Below are positions 1 to 8,368 of a DNA stretch of 64,000 bases, in pieces; position 1 is the stretch's first letter, and each line of letters begins with the position of its first letter. This stretch comes from Cohaesibacter intestini (lineage in GTDB: Bacteria; Pseudomonadota; Alphaproteobacteria; Rhizobiales; Cohaesibacteraceae). The notes under the pieces are model-generated. The model did no database searches. It was not told the origin of the DNA and saw nothing but the letters and a program-made list of their open reading frames with translations. A program made the translations under genes and the position numbers. The stretch covers positions 62,001 through 126,000 of the forward strand of contig NZ_QODK01000006.1 in the NCBI RefSeq assembly GCF_003324485.1, read 5' to 3'.

Positions 1-40
1 AAAAACCCTGCCGACCAGATCCGGTCGGCAGGGTTTTGAT
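1..40 (-). terminator. Rho-independent terminator of the sugar-acid operon
   Basis: A perfect 11-bp inverted repeat (ccctgccgacc / ggtcggcaggg) with a 6-nt loop is flanked by A5 on the left and T4 on the right, so it could end transcription in both directions. It sits directly downstream of the leftward isomerase gene, which it would terminate. Confidence 0.85.
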
Positions 41-54
41 GTGTCGGACAGAGC

Positions 55-987
55 CTAGTCGCGCGGCAGGATGCGGCGGAGGGTTTGCAGGTTCTTGCCG
101 CAAACCGATAGCCCGTCTCCACCATAGCTTTCCAGCAGAATGGGGCTTGCAAAGCCTTCTGCCAGTGCCATGCGAATGGCTTCGCGATAGTTGATTACCC
201 CGAATTCAAGCGGAACCGGTGCCGTGGCATAACTGCCCGTGGCCGGGTCTTCATCGCGTGTGTAGTTCTTCACATGCCAATATTTCATGAAGGGAGCGAC
301 CTTCGCCAGCATGTCATTCCACTTGTCCATCGGACGATGCAAGCGAACAAGGTTGCCGATATCGGCGCAGATGCCGACATTGTCCCGGTCCACATCAGTG
401 ACAAAGCGTACCGCGCTGTCCGGTGTCCCGATATAGGTGTCCTCATACATTTCCATGGCGATCGAAATGCCATTTTCCTTTGCATGATCGGCCAGTTCGC
501 GGATCCGATCCACCGCCAGCTTCCATGTCGCAGGGTCATCGGGGTTGCTGTAGCCCTCGGCGAGCCAGAACCACAGCGCCTTTTCCTGCGCTGGCGTGAA
601 GGGACCGAAGAAGCCAAACGCAACTTCACTGGCGCCAACATCTGCTGCGGTATCCAGAAAACGGTGACAATAGGCCAGCGTTTGATCGCCGGCCTCGGGA
701 TCGATCACGCATTTGCGGGATGTCGACATGGCAGGGATGGTCAAACCAGCTTGCTTGACCACGGCCTTGAACTCGTCAAGACGGGATGGTTCCAGATCGG
801 CAATCCGCATCCAGCTATCCGTGGGGTCTAGTTCGGTGAACCCTTCCTCTGCCACCTGTATGAGTGCATCGGCCCAAATCTCGGCTGGCGCGTCTTGCAC
901 CAGAGAGCCGTCCGGCAGCACCGGGGAGAAGGGAATCATCGCACAGGCAATCGGCCAATTGTCGCGCGTCCACCTGTATTTACTCAT
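55..987 (-). CDS. sugar phosphate isomerase/epimerase (xylose-isomerase-like TIM barrel)
   Basis: The 310-residue protein resembles the AP endonuclease family 2 / xylose-isomerase-like TIM-barrel superfamily. Such enzymes isomerise or epimerise sugars, keto-acids or sugar phosphates with a divalent metal held by Glu, Asp and His residues. Candidate ligands are visible in EMYEDTYIGT, ICADIGN, WHVKNY and the C-terminal LLESYGG. The start ATG has GGAG eight bases upstream. It follows the DenD-like gene by 66 bp in the same direction and closes a TRAP-transport operon, so a role in breaking down an imported sugar acid is inferred. It is longer than the OtnI-type isomerases of tetronate pathways, and the exact substrate cannot be read from sequence. 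Confidence 0.8.
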   Translation of the reverse strand: MSKYRWTRDNWPIACAMIPFSPVLPDGSLVQDAPAEIWADALIQVAEEGFTELDPTDSWMRIADLEPSRLDEFKAVVKQAGLTIPAMSTSRKCVIDPEAGDQTLAYCHRFLDTAADVGASEVAFGFFGPFTPAQEKALWFWLAEGYSNPDDPATWKLAVDRIRELADHAKENGISIAMEMYEDTYIGTPDSAVRFVTDVDRDNVGICADIGNLVRLHRPMDKWNDMLAKVAPFMKYWHVKNYTRDEDPATGSYATAPVPLEFGVINYREAIRMALAEGFASPILLESYGGDGLSVCGKNLQTLRRILPRD

Positions 988-1053
988 TTTGCTATCTCCA
1001 AATTTGACGGCAGGCCAACCGGACAGGTCAGCCGCCGTTGCGGGTCGTGTTGC

Positions 1054-2034
1054 TCACAGATTTGCATTCATGTAGGAGGTGATGAGGTCATCAAAGGAGG
1101 CATCTGCCTTGAAACCCAATGCCTCTGCCTTGGGCGTTGCAATGCCCCCTGGCCAGGTCACAACAATCGCTTCGATCTTGGGATCCGGGGCGTCCTTGAC
1201 ATGGGCGACCACTTCCTTGCCGGCAATGGCTTCCAGACGATCCAGCATGTGCTGAACGGAGACGCTCAAGCCCGGCAAAGTGATCGCGCCGCGATCCCCG
1301 ATCACATCCTGACCAAGGGCAATGGCATGCATGACGGAGGAGACGGCCATATCCGGCGATCCAAGATGCAAGCGCGTGTTGCGGGATACCGGAAGCAGAG
1401 CCTGCTCACCGGAAAGTGGCTCACGAATGATGCCACTGGCAAAACTGGATGCTGCACTGTTCGGTTTGCCCGGTCGAACGGAAATGGTTGGGAAGCGAAT
1501 GGTGCGTCCCTTGATGAAGCCCTTGCGACTGGCGTCGCGAACGAGATACTCGCCGACGACCTTCTCCATGCCATAGGAAGAAAGCGGCATAGGGGTCAGG
1601 TCCTCGTCAATGTCGGAATTGCCCGCGCAGCTGAAGACGGCGATTGAGGACGTGAAGACAAAAACCGGCGGCTTTGGCTGTTTGCGACAGCTGTCGATCA
1701 GCGCTCTCAGCGCGTCGACATTGACCTTCATGCCAAGATCGAAGTCCGCTTCTGCAGCCGAGCTGACCACGGCGGCCAGATGGACAAAGATGTCTGGCTT
1801 GATCTCGTCGATCCTTTTCAAAAGAGCTGTATCGGTCAGATCACCGACCAGCGCTTCGACTTTATCAAGGTCGCTCGCCAACCCTTCAACACCGTCTGCA
1901 AACATATCGCAGGCATAAACAGCATCGACAGGCTGCTCGGTACCATCGACCGTTATTGCGCCGCGCTCGACAAGGTCTCGCACCATGCGCTGTCCAACAA
2001 AACCACCAGCACCAGTTACTAGTATTTTCATCAT
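1054..2034 (-). CDS. denD: NAD-dependent sugar-acid dehydrogenase, DenD-like (extended SDR)
   Basis: The 326-residue extended short-chain dehydrogenase has an N-terminal Rossmann motif GAGGFVG (about residues 8-14), the acidic patch and VGDLTD near residues 64-69, and an active-site YGMEK near residue 153 with the serine in FTSSIA. Its overall pattern matches the DenD (D-erythronate dehydrogenase) branch of the NAD-dependent epimerase family. DenD oxidises D-erythronate to the 2-keto acid. Placement in a TRAP operon supports a sugar-acid substrate, but assignment to erythronate rather than another four- to six-carbon acid is inferred. AAAAGGTGAC precedes two adjacent ATG codons, and either could start translation. 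Confidence 0.75.
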   Translation of the reverse strand: MMKILVTGAGGFVGQRMVRDLVERGAITVDGTEQPVDAVYACDMFADGVEGLASDLDKVEALVGDLTDTALLKRIDEIKPDIFVHLAAVVSSAAEADFDLGMKVNVDALRALIDSCRKQPKPPVFVFTSSIAVFSCAGNSDIDEDLTPMPLSSYGMEKVVGEYLVRDASRKGFIKGRTIRFPTISVRPGKPNSAASSFASGIIREPLSGEQALLPVSRNTRLHLGSPDMAVSSVMHAIALGQDVIGDRGAITLPGLSVSVQHMLDRLEAIAGKEVVAHVKDAPDPKIEAIVVTWPGGIATPKAEALGFKADASFDDLITSYMNANL

Positions 2035-2209
2035 GTCACCTTTTGTATTTGTGCGGATTTACCGCGTGCGAAGCCCTTCCAGCGGGTTGCCAGAATTGTT
2101 CGCCAATTCATGCATGGTGTCAGAAGGCACCGGCATTGCCGTCAAAACGGCGGGAGTGACGCACCGGATTTCGCCCACTGGGAGCCGGAACCCGATGCGG
2201 TCCTTTCAA

Positions 2210-3838
2210 TCAGAGAAGAATTGTCACAATGTTTGGCCATATCAGAAGGATGGAGATCGCCAAGACCTGCACCCCGATGAAGGGCAGGAAGCCTTTGAAG
2301 ATGTCCGTCAGAGAGATATGGTCCGGTGCGACAGACTTGAGATAGAAGGCCGCGGGCCCGAAGGGCGGCGAGAGGAAACTCACCTGCATATTCATACAGA
2401 ATAGAACACCAAACCAAATGGAGACCATGTTGGGGTCCAGTTGACCAATGAAGCCGATTTCCTCAATCGGCAATCTTTGCACGATTGGCAGGAAGACCGG
2501 GATAATCAACAGCACGATACCGACCCAGTCCATGAAGGCCCCCATGAACAGAAGGATCACCATCATGGTCAAGAGGATCACCATGGTCGGCATTTCCGAT
2601 CCGACGATCATATCCGCAATATAACGCGGCCCACCGGACAGGGTATATGACCCGGCCAAAGCCGCCGCACCGATGGTGACCCACAAAATGGTGCCGGTGG
2701 ACTTCATCGTCCGCATCATGGAATCCCACAACAGGCCGATGGACGCCTCTCCCCGCAGCAAGGCAATTACGAAGACGGCAAACGCCCCCATGCCCGCAGC
2801 TTCGGTAATGCCGGTAATGCCGCCATAGATTGATCCGAGCACAACGCTGATGACGGTGAAAGGCGGGACAAGGCCTTTGCCGTGTTTCCAGCCCAGAGCG
2901 GATCGCTCACGGCCAAAAACAACATACACGAGGAACAGACCCAGGGCGACAAAGCCCGCCAGATAAGGGATGTGCCAAGACATACCCAACGCGATGGGAT
3001 CTGCGGTTTCACCAAGGTTGGCATTCTGACCGGTTACGGTGAAGAACAACACGCGCAGCAGCAGAAGAGCGGAGACACCTGCCAACAGAATGGACAAGAA
3101 TGCACCGAACATACCCATCTTTTGCCGTCCGGTCGGATCACCCGGCTTGGGATCAGGCAATGGGGCGTGTTCAGGATGCAGTTGGGTGCGAATGACGATA
3201 TAAAGAATGATGAAGCTGGCAAGCATGAAGCCAGGCAGGAAGGCTGCGGTGAACAAAGCCTTGATTGAAGTCTCGGTGATCAGGCCATACATGATCAAGA
3301 CGATCGATGGCGGGATCATCGTTCCCAGCGTGCCGGACGCACAGATCGTGCCGACTGCCAGTTCCTGATTGTAACCAAGCTTGAGCATTTGAGGCAGAGC
3401 AATCAGCCCCAGCAGCACCACTTCACCACCGACGATGCCCGACATGGCGGCCATGATGACGGCCATCAGGGACGTTACGATTGCGACACCGCCCCGGACA
3501 CTCGAAAGCCAATAATCAAGGGCCTTATACATTTCCTTGGCGATGCCAGAGCGCTCGAGCAAGGCGGCCATGAAAATGAATAGCGGCACCGATATCATGA
3601 CATAGTCGGTCAGTAGGCCGAAGACCTTTTGTGTCAGGATATAGAGAGGCCCGGTTCCTGCCTTTCCGGTTAGCAAGCCTTCGCCGAAGGTAAACGGGTC
3701 AAGTAGCAATGCGGGTTCGAATTTCATGACCATGACCAGAACGGCCAGGAAGAATGAAGCAAAAGCCAGCGGTACACCAATGGCAAGCAACATGCACATT
3801 GCCACCACAAGGACGATTGAGATTGTTCCGACGTCCAT
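2210..3838 (-). CDS. dctM: TRAP transporter large permease subunit (DctM)
   Basis: The 542-residue polytopic membrane protein carries hallmarks of DctM: MISVPLFIFMAALLERSG, GTLGTMIPPSIVLIMYG and a C-terminal FLSPPFGPAAFYLKSV. DctM is the ion-coupled channel subunit of tripartite periplasmic transporters and works with DctQ and DctP. It is roughly a hundred residues longer than the common form. The extra length lies around residues 230-320, a charged loop (PEHAPLPDPKPGDPTGRQ) followed by added hydrophobic segments, as in TRAP systems for larger organic acids. Its start overlaps the dctQ stop by one base (TAATG), so the two are translationally coupled. Confidence 0.93.
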   Translation of the reverse strand: MDVGTISIVLVVAMCMLLAIGVPLAFASFFLAVLVMVMKFEPALLLDPFTFGEGLLTGKAGTGPLYILTQKVFGLLTDYVMISVPLFIFMAALLERSGIAKEMYKALDYWLSSVRGGVAIVTSLMAVIMAAMSGIVGGEVVLLGLIALPQMLKLGYNQELAVGTICASGTLGTMIPPSIVLIMYGLITETSIKALFTAAFLPGFMLASFIILYIVIRTQLHPEHAPLPDPKPGDPTGRQKMGMFGAFLSILLAGVSALLLLRVLFFTVTGQNANLGETADPIALGMSWHIPYLAGFVALGLFLVYVVFGRERSALGWKHGKGLVPPFTVISVVLGSIYGGITGITEAAGMGAFAVFVIALLRGEASIGLLWDSMMRTMKSTGTILWVTIGAAALAGSYTLSGGPRYIADMIVGSEMPTMVILLTMMVILLFMGAFMDWVGIVLLIIPVFLPIVQRLPIEEIGFIGQLDPNMVSIWFGVLFCMNMQVSFLSPPFGPAAFYLKSVAPDHISLTDIFKGFLPFIGVQVLAISILLIWPNIVTILL

Positions 3839-4686
3839 TATTCGACTCCAACAGTGCGTTTGAGGGTATCGATCTCGTCCTGATCCACTTCATCGGCAGC
3901 GCTATGCAGCACCTTTTTCTCGTTCCAGTCAGCAACCAGATTGATGACGGACTGAATGGCGATAAGGGATATGACGATCAGAATTGCGGGAAGAACAGTC
4001 GCCGGAATGGGAGGATCAAAGGCTGTGCCGAACATTTCCCATTTGTAGAACTTGTTGACGAAAACCTGATAGAAACTGCCATAGACAAGGAAGAAAGCCG
4101 TCAGGCAAACCGTCGCAACCGCGATGATGTCAAACACACGCTGTATGGTGCGGGGGACGACATCATAGAACAGGAAAATGCGGATGTGGCATCTTTGCTG
4201 CATCGCATAAAGACCCGAACACAGGAACACGAAACAGGCCAGCCACTGGGTCATTTCGTTGGCCCAAAGCGTCGGGGCCTCAAAGACATAGCGTAGGAAC
4301 ACCTCGTAAAGCATGATGCACGACATGCTGATGATGATGATCATCGTGACACGAGAGACGAACAATGAGAGGCGATCCACCTGCCTCCAGTGCTGATACT
4401 CTTTGGGTGCAATCCGGACGGTTAAACAGCCAATCACAAACAATATGGGAATAAGCACCATTGCCAGCCAGTCGATGGGATCGGCATGACCTCCGAATAA
4501 ACCCGGAATCCCCGGTGCGATATCCTTGCTGGCATGCAGCTGGCTCATAATGTCGACGAGGCTTTGGTTCTCGGGCGGATAAATATCAAGGATAAAGGCC
4601 GGCATGTGCCAGACAACCCATCCTCCGCAAATCAGAAATGCGGAGGGAATGATCCACTCTCGCAATTCCCCGGTAGACACTCGCAT
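3838..4686 (-). CDS. dctQ: TRAP transporter small permease subunit (DctQ), long form
   Basis: The 282-residue membrane protein has the DctQ core in its C-terminal two thirds: MLYEVFLRYVFEAPTLWANE, then CHIRIFLFYDVVPRTIQRV. DctQ pairs with DctM in the inner membrane. The usual length is 150-200 residues. Here about 90 extra N-terminal residues add a hydrophobic segment (IIPSAFLICGGWVVW), a polar loop and a second segment (WLAMVLIPILFVIGCLTV) before the core. The gene is the first of the leftward dctQM-denD-isomerase operon, and a near-perfect 30-bp palindrome lies 84 bases ahead of its start. Confidence 0.88.
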   Translation of the reverse strand: MRVSTGELREWIIPSAFLICGGWVVWHMPAFILDIYPPENQSLVDIMSQLHASKDIAPGIPGLFGGHADPIDWLAMVLIPILFVIGCLTVRIAPKEYQHWRQVDRLSLFVSRVTMIIIISMSCIMLYEVFLRYVFEAPTLWANEMTQWLACFVFLCSGLYAMQQRCHIRIFLFYDVVPRTIQRVFDIIAVATVCLTAFFLVYGSFYQVFVNKFYKWEMFGTAFDPPIPATVLPAILIVISLIAIQSVINLVADWNEKKVLHSAADEVDQDEIDTLKRTVGVE

Positions 4687-5195
4687 AACCTATCCTCCTT
4701 ATGCGAACTGGTATTTTCACAGAGCCGGTCATGAAACATCGGGTATTTGGGTCCATGTGCACTATTGATGTACCCATCGCTGGTTAACCTGCGATGGGTA
4801 GTCAACTGCTGCCTATCGTTGGCAGCGGTCACCTTCCAATGGTGCTTTGAAACATGCGCTGGTTTTCATGCAACCCCCCAGATCTTTATCCGGCTTTGAG
4901 AGCCAACTGGATATCCATCTTTTAGAACAGACTTGACGCTGAACGTGATGGACTGGCGCGGACTTCCCTGGCCTACCGTGCGTCCCAACGCTGACAATCT
5001 TGGAATCCTCCAACTCCTTGCCAATGCATCAGGCTGCCCGATTAGGCCTTTGGATAAGTGAGGCCGAGGCTAGCTCCTAGGGATAAAAGTTAACGTCCAA
5101 AACCAAAGGCCGCAAGAAAAACATTGAGATTATACAAAAATTATGAAATTATGCGTTATCTCGTGATTTTTAAACACAAACATCTTTGTGGTAAA
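4687..5195. promoter_or_regulatory. Divergent control region between dctQ and the GntR gene
   Basis: This 509-bp stretch has no convincing gene. It separates the leftward dctQ operon from the rightward regulator and should hold both promoters. Visible structure includes the 30-bp palindrome at 4771-4800 and a 6-bp inverted repeat (gctgcc/ggcagc) at 4808-4826. The last 90 bases before the regulator are AT-rich. Confidence 0.6.
4771..4800. promoter_or_regulatory. Near-perfect 30-bp palindrome, candidate operator
   Basis: Outer arms tacccatcgc and gcgatgggta are perfect complements, and the centre ggttaacc is itself palindromic. Only one T/T pair (positions 4781 and 4790) breaks the symmetry. 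There is no T-tract, so it is not a terminator. A dimeric regulator site is plausible, with the adjacent GntR protein as first candidate. A hairpin in the dctQ leader RNA is the alternative. Confidence 0.55.
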
Positions 5196-5849
5196 ATGTC
5201 AGAAATAGCAGATATGTTCGAAAATATGCGCGACCGGATGGTCAGCGCTGAATTTGCACCTCAGCAACGCATTCGTGCGGAAGACTTGCGGATGGATTAT
5301 GGGGTTTCGGCTTCGACAATGAGAGAAGTCCTCTTCCGGCTCTCAACGCTTGGACTTGTCGATTTTCAGGAGCAGCGCGGGTTTCGTAAGCCTGCTCAAT
5401 CTGACCAGTTGCAGGATGAATTGACCCATTTTCGCATTCTGCTCGAATGCGAGGGTGCTGTGCACTCCGTGCGTAACGGAGGCATTGCCTGGGAGGCGCA
5501 GCTGTCCGCGGCGCACTATGCTCTGGGGCATATTGAATCCCGAGCCAAGGATAACAAAGATCCTTCACCGGAACTGCTGATGCTATGGATGCATGCCGAG
5601 TTGGACTTCCACAAGACGCTGATCTCTGCCTGCCAGAATGACGTTCTGATCCAGACGCATGAGAGTGTTTTCTTCCGTCATCGACAGCAACTCAATTTCC
5701 AAGACAGAGACTTCCACAAGGTTCCTGCCAACATTCATCATCACCAGCGCATTCTGGATGCTGCGCTTGAGAAGGATGCTGATGCGGTGCGTGAGCATCT
5801 GACCAACCACTTGCTGCAGAATCTTAACAAACCGGCGTCTTCAACGTGA
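5196..5849 (+). CDS. GntR-family transcriptional regulator (FCD subfamily)
   Basis: This is a DNA-binding regulator with an N-terminal winged helix (RIRAEDLRMDYGVSASTMRE, about residues 26-45) and an all-helical FCD-type effector domain (HAELDFHKTLISAC, FFRHRQQL, HHQRILDAALEKDADAVREH). FCD members usually bind an organic acid, often with a metal held by Asp and His residues. It lies between divergent TRAP genes, so it very likely controls uptake and catabolism of the imported acid. The chosen ATG at 5196 gives 217 residues. In-frame upstream starts exist (TTG 5124, ATG 5151), but they would add a tail unlike the family and none has a strong ribosome-binding site. Confidence 0.85.
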   Translation: MSEIADMFENMRDRMVSAEFAPQQRIRAEDLRMDYGVSASTMREVLFRLSTLGLVDFQEQRGFRKPAQSDQLQDELTHFRILLECEGAVHSVRNGGIAWEAQLSAAHYALGHIESRAKDNKDPSPELLMLWMHAELDFHKTLISACQNDVLIQTHESVFFRHRQQLNFQDRDFHKVPANIHHHQRILDAALEKDADAVREHLTNHLLQNLNKPASST

Positions 5850-6067
5850 GGATGTGTATCTGATTTATGGGCACGCTCGGATACCACCATGATGGTCGTG
5901 CGCCTAGAAATTGTCTGAAGAGGGGATTCAGACCGACTGATAGTCGGCTGATATGGAGAAACACAGTCTCTTCAGGCGATCAAGCGACCCTTTAGCGGGT
6001 CTTTTGGGGGAGCCCGAATCTTTTGATCCGGGCGCCTGGTAGTTCCAATATTTGAAAGGACACTCAG
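5850..6067 (+). promoter_or_regulatory. Leader region of the TRAP binding-protein gene
   Basis: The 218 bp between the regulator and dctP hold small inverted repeats: ccgact-gat-agtcgg at 5933-5947, and an imperfect gcccgaatc / gatccgggc pair at about 6014-6036. None is followed by a proper T-tract. They may be operators or leader hairpins, and no gene is visible. Confidence 0.4.
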
Positions 6068-7087
6068 GTGAAACTATCAACTAAACTGGCGATGGCTACG
6101 GCACTCAGCTTCGGCATTCTTACGTCTGCGGCTAGCGCTGCAGATGTCACATTGCGAATCCAATCGCATATGGCGCCAGAATCAACACAGGGTAAACTGC
6201 TCGCCAAGTTCGTCGATGATATCGAAGTGATGTCTGAAGGCTCGATCAAGGTCGAATTCTTCTATTCGGCTGCTTTGGTAAAACCGTCTGAAACCTTTGA
6301 CGCTGCTGCCACGGGTATTCTTGATTGTGATATGACCAACGGGTCTTATCAGACCGGTAAAAACCCGGCCTTCCAGTTTGTTGCCGATACAATGGGTGGC
6401 TATGACACCCCAATGCAATATTTGGCATGGATCAACTTTGGCGGCGGTCGCGAAGCGATCAATGAGCTTTATGCTCCATACAACATGCACTTCGTCGGTG
6501 CACAGGTTGGTGGTCAGGAATCCCTGAACTCAACCAAGCCATTGCCTAACATTGGTGCCCTCAAAAACTTCAAATTCCGCTCTCCTCCGGGCCTGGAAAC
6601 AGAAATTTTCCAGTCTCTTGGCGCCAAGCCTGTGGTCATGGACTTCACCGAAATCTTTACCGCTCTCGAAACCGGTATTGTTGATGGTGCTGACGCTTCC
6701 ACACTCGCTCAGAACACCTCCCTTGGTGTTTATGACGTAGCCAAGCACACCACCTATCCGGGCTTCCACTCCATGTCTTCTGACCAGCTGGCCTGCCGTC
6801 AGGATGCCTGGGATGGTCTGTCCAAAGGCCAGCAACGCATCATCGAAACCGCACATAAGAAGCTGATGTCTGACTATGTGATGATCACGATGATCGAAAA
6901 CGGCGAAGCTTTTGCAAAAATGGACGATATGGGTGTCTCCACCTATGACTGGTCCGCAGAAGATCGTGCTCAGTTCCGCAGCGCTGCAAAAACCGCGTGG
7001 GATGCATGGGCCAAGAAAACGCCGGAAGCCGCCAAAATGGTTGATAGCCACAAAGCCTTCCTGAAACGCATCGGCCTGTCCAAATAA
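6068..7087 (+). CDS. dctP: TRAP transporter periplasmic solute-binding protein (DctP)
   Basis: The 339-residue secreted protein begins with a signal peptide ending ALSFGILTSAASA. It continues as a DctP-family receptor, with KFRSPPGLETEIFQSLGAKP and the following IFTALETGIVDGAD segment being characteristic; the Arg in KFRSPPG is the position that typically binds the substrate carboxylate. It delivers substrate to DctQM. The start is GTG with AAAGG nine bases upstream; no ATG lies close by. It is separated from dctQM and transcribed oppositely, so receptor and permease levels can be set independently. Confidence 0.93.
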   Translation: MKLSTKLAMATALSFGILTSAASAADVTLRIQSHMAPESTQGKLLAKFVDDIEVMSEGSIKVEFFYSAALVKPSETFDAAATGILDCDMTNGSYQTGKNPAFQFVADTMGGYDTPMQYLAWINFGGGREAINELYAPYNMHFVGAQVGGQESLNSTKPLPNIGALKNFKFRSPPGLETEIFQSLGAKPVVMDFTEIFTALETGIVDGADASTLAQNTSLGVYDVAKHTTYPGFHSMSSDQLACRQDAWDGLSKGQQRIIETAHKKLMSDYVMITMIENGEAFAKMDDMGVSTYDWSAEDRAQFRSAAKTAWDAWAKKTPEAAKMVDSHKAFLKRIGLSK

Positions 7088-7111
7088 GCTCCTCTTCCCC
7101 ACACCAAAAGG

Positions 7112-7144
7112 CACCTCCAGCCAATCGGCTGGGGGTGTTTTTTT
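7112..7144 (+). terminator. Rho-independent terminator of dctP
   Basis: An 11-bp stem (cacctccagcc / ggctgggggtg, one T-G wobble) with an aatc loop is followed by T7, 24 bases after the dctP stop codon. Confidence 0.9.
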
Positions 7145-7300
7145 ATGCTTGCGGTCCTGTGTTGCATTCCAGCCTTTGTTGCGCACGAATAGCCACCTAT
7201 CAAAGGGTTGGCGCTTGTATCTGGTGGATGAAGGGCCTACATGCTGCCAAGACTTGATGAGCAAGACACAGGTCATTTGTCAGGCAGGTTGGAGCAGTAT

Positions 7301-8359
7301 ATGGATTCCTTGACGCAGGCGGTATTGGGCGCAACAGTCGGCTACGCAGTGGGTGGTCGCCATTTGGGGCGCAAGGCTGCCTTGTGGGGGATTGGTTTGG
7401 GCACCCTGCCCGATCTGGATGTGCTGGTGCGCTATGTGGACCCGATCGACAGTTTCGTCATGCATCGCTCCTGGTCGCATTCCTTGATCCTGACGGGTCT
7501 GGCAGCCTTTCCCCTTGGGTTGATGATCAGTCGCCTGCATAAGACAGCGCGTGCTGCACCAATGCGCATGATATGTATGGCGTGGCTGATCCTGTTCACT
7601 CACATCATGCTCGATGCGTTGACGAGTTACGGCACGCAAATTTTCTGGGGTCTCAAGGAAATCATTCCGACACTGCCTCAGGCACCGGTCGGGGTTGCGT
7701 CGATATCGATCATTGATCCGGTTTATACTCTGCCCTTGTTGTTTGCGACCATCTGGATCTTGGTGCGAGGTCGTGTGCGGCCAGATGGCCGGGCAACACG
7801 TGCTGGATCCGTCACAATTGTGGCCCTGCTCTTCTCCACCCTTTATCTTGGCTGGGGATTGATCGCGCAATATCAGGTAGAGCAAAAGCTCAGAGCGCAG
7901 ATGGCCGCCGCGGGAACGAAAATTGATGATGTCTATGTCACGCCAACTTTTGGCAATTCGGTGCTTTGGTATGTAATGGTGCGCGAAGGTGACAAGGTTC
8001 ATTATGGTTTGCGGTCGTTGCTGGAAGATGCGGACAAGCCAATCGAACTGAGAACGCAAGAGCGACGTTCTGATCTGATCGCCTTACTGACAAATGGTTC
8101 AAAAGCGCAACAGGTCGTGGCTTTTTCTCATGGTTTTTATCGCTTGGCCGAGACGGATGGGCGCATCTATATTGCCGACATGCGGATGGGCTATCCGCCG
8201 CATTTCGGGTTCAACTTCGCATTGGCAGCACGGCCAGACGCCGCTGAGGATCCGGTGGCCTTGATGCCGACAGAGCATGTGCGTGGACATCTCGACAGTC
8301 GCCTGTTTGGTTTCCTCTGGCAGCGCATATTCGATCCTGCAGCCAGCATGGCCAACTGA
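7301..8359 (+). CDS. membrane-bound metal-dependent hydrolase, DUF457/YdjM family
   Basis: The 352-residue inner-membrane protein begins MDSLTQAVLGATVGYA, diagnostic of the YdjM/DUF457 family of predicted metal-dependent hydrolases. Likely metal ligands are visible in LPDLDVLVRY, HRSWSHSLI and HIMLDALTSYG. Several hydrophobic segments occupy residues 60-200, followed by a soluble C-terminal domain. The ATG at 7301 is chosen because GGAG lies six bases upstream and the family motif begins there; an in-frame ATG 60 bases earlier would add an unrelated tail. The physiological substrate is unknown. It converges on the cyclase gene with only 9 bp between the two. Confidence 0.8.
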   Translation: MDSLTQAVLGATVGYAVGGRHLGRKAALWGIGLGTLPDLDVLVRYVDPIDSFVMHRSWSHSLILTGLAAFPLGLMISRLHKTARAAPMRMICMAWLILFTHIMLDALTSYGTQIFWGLKEIIPTLPQAPVGVASISIIDPVYTLPLLFATIWILVRGRVRPDGRATRAGSVTIVALLFSTLYLGWGLIAQYQVEQKLRAQMAAAGTKIDDVYVTPTFGNSVLWYVMVREGDKVHYGLRSLLEDADKPIELRTQERRSDLIALLTNGSKAQQVVAFSHGFYRLAETDGRIYIADMRMGYPPHFGFNFALAARPDAAEDPVALMPTEHVRGHLDSRLFGFLWQRIFDPAASMAN

Positions 8360-8368
8360 CGGGCCCCG

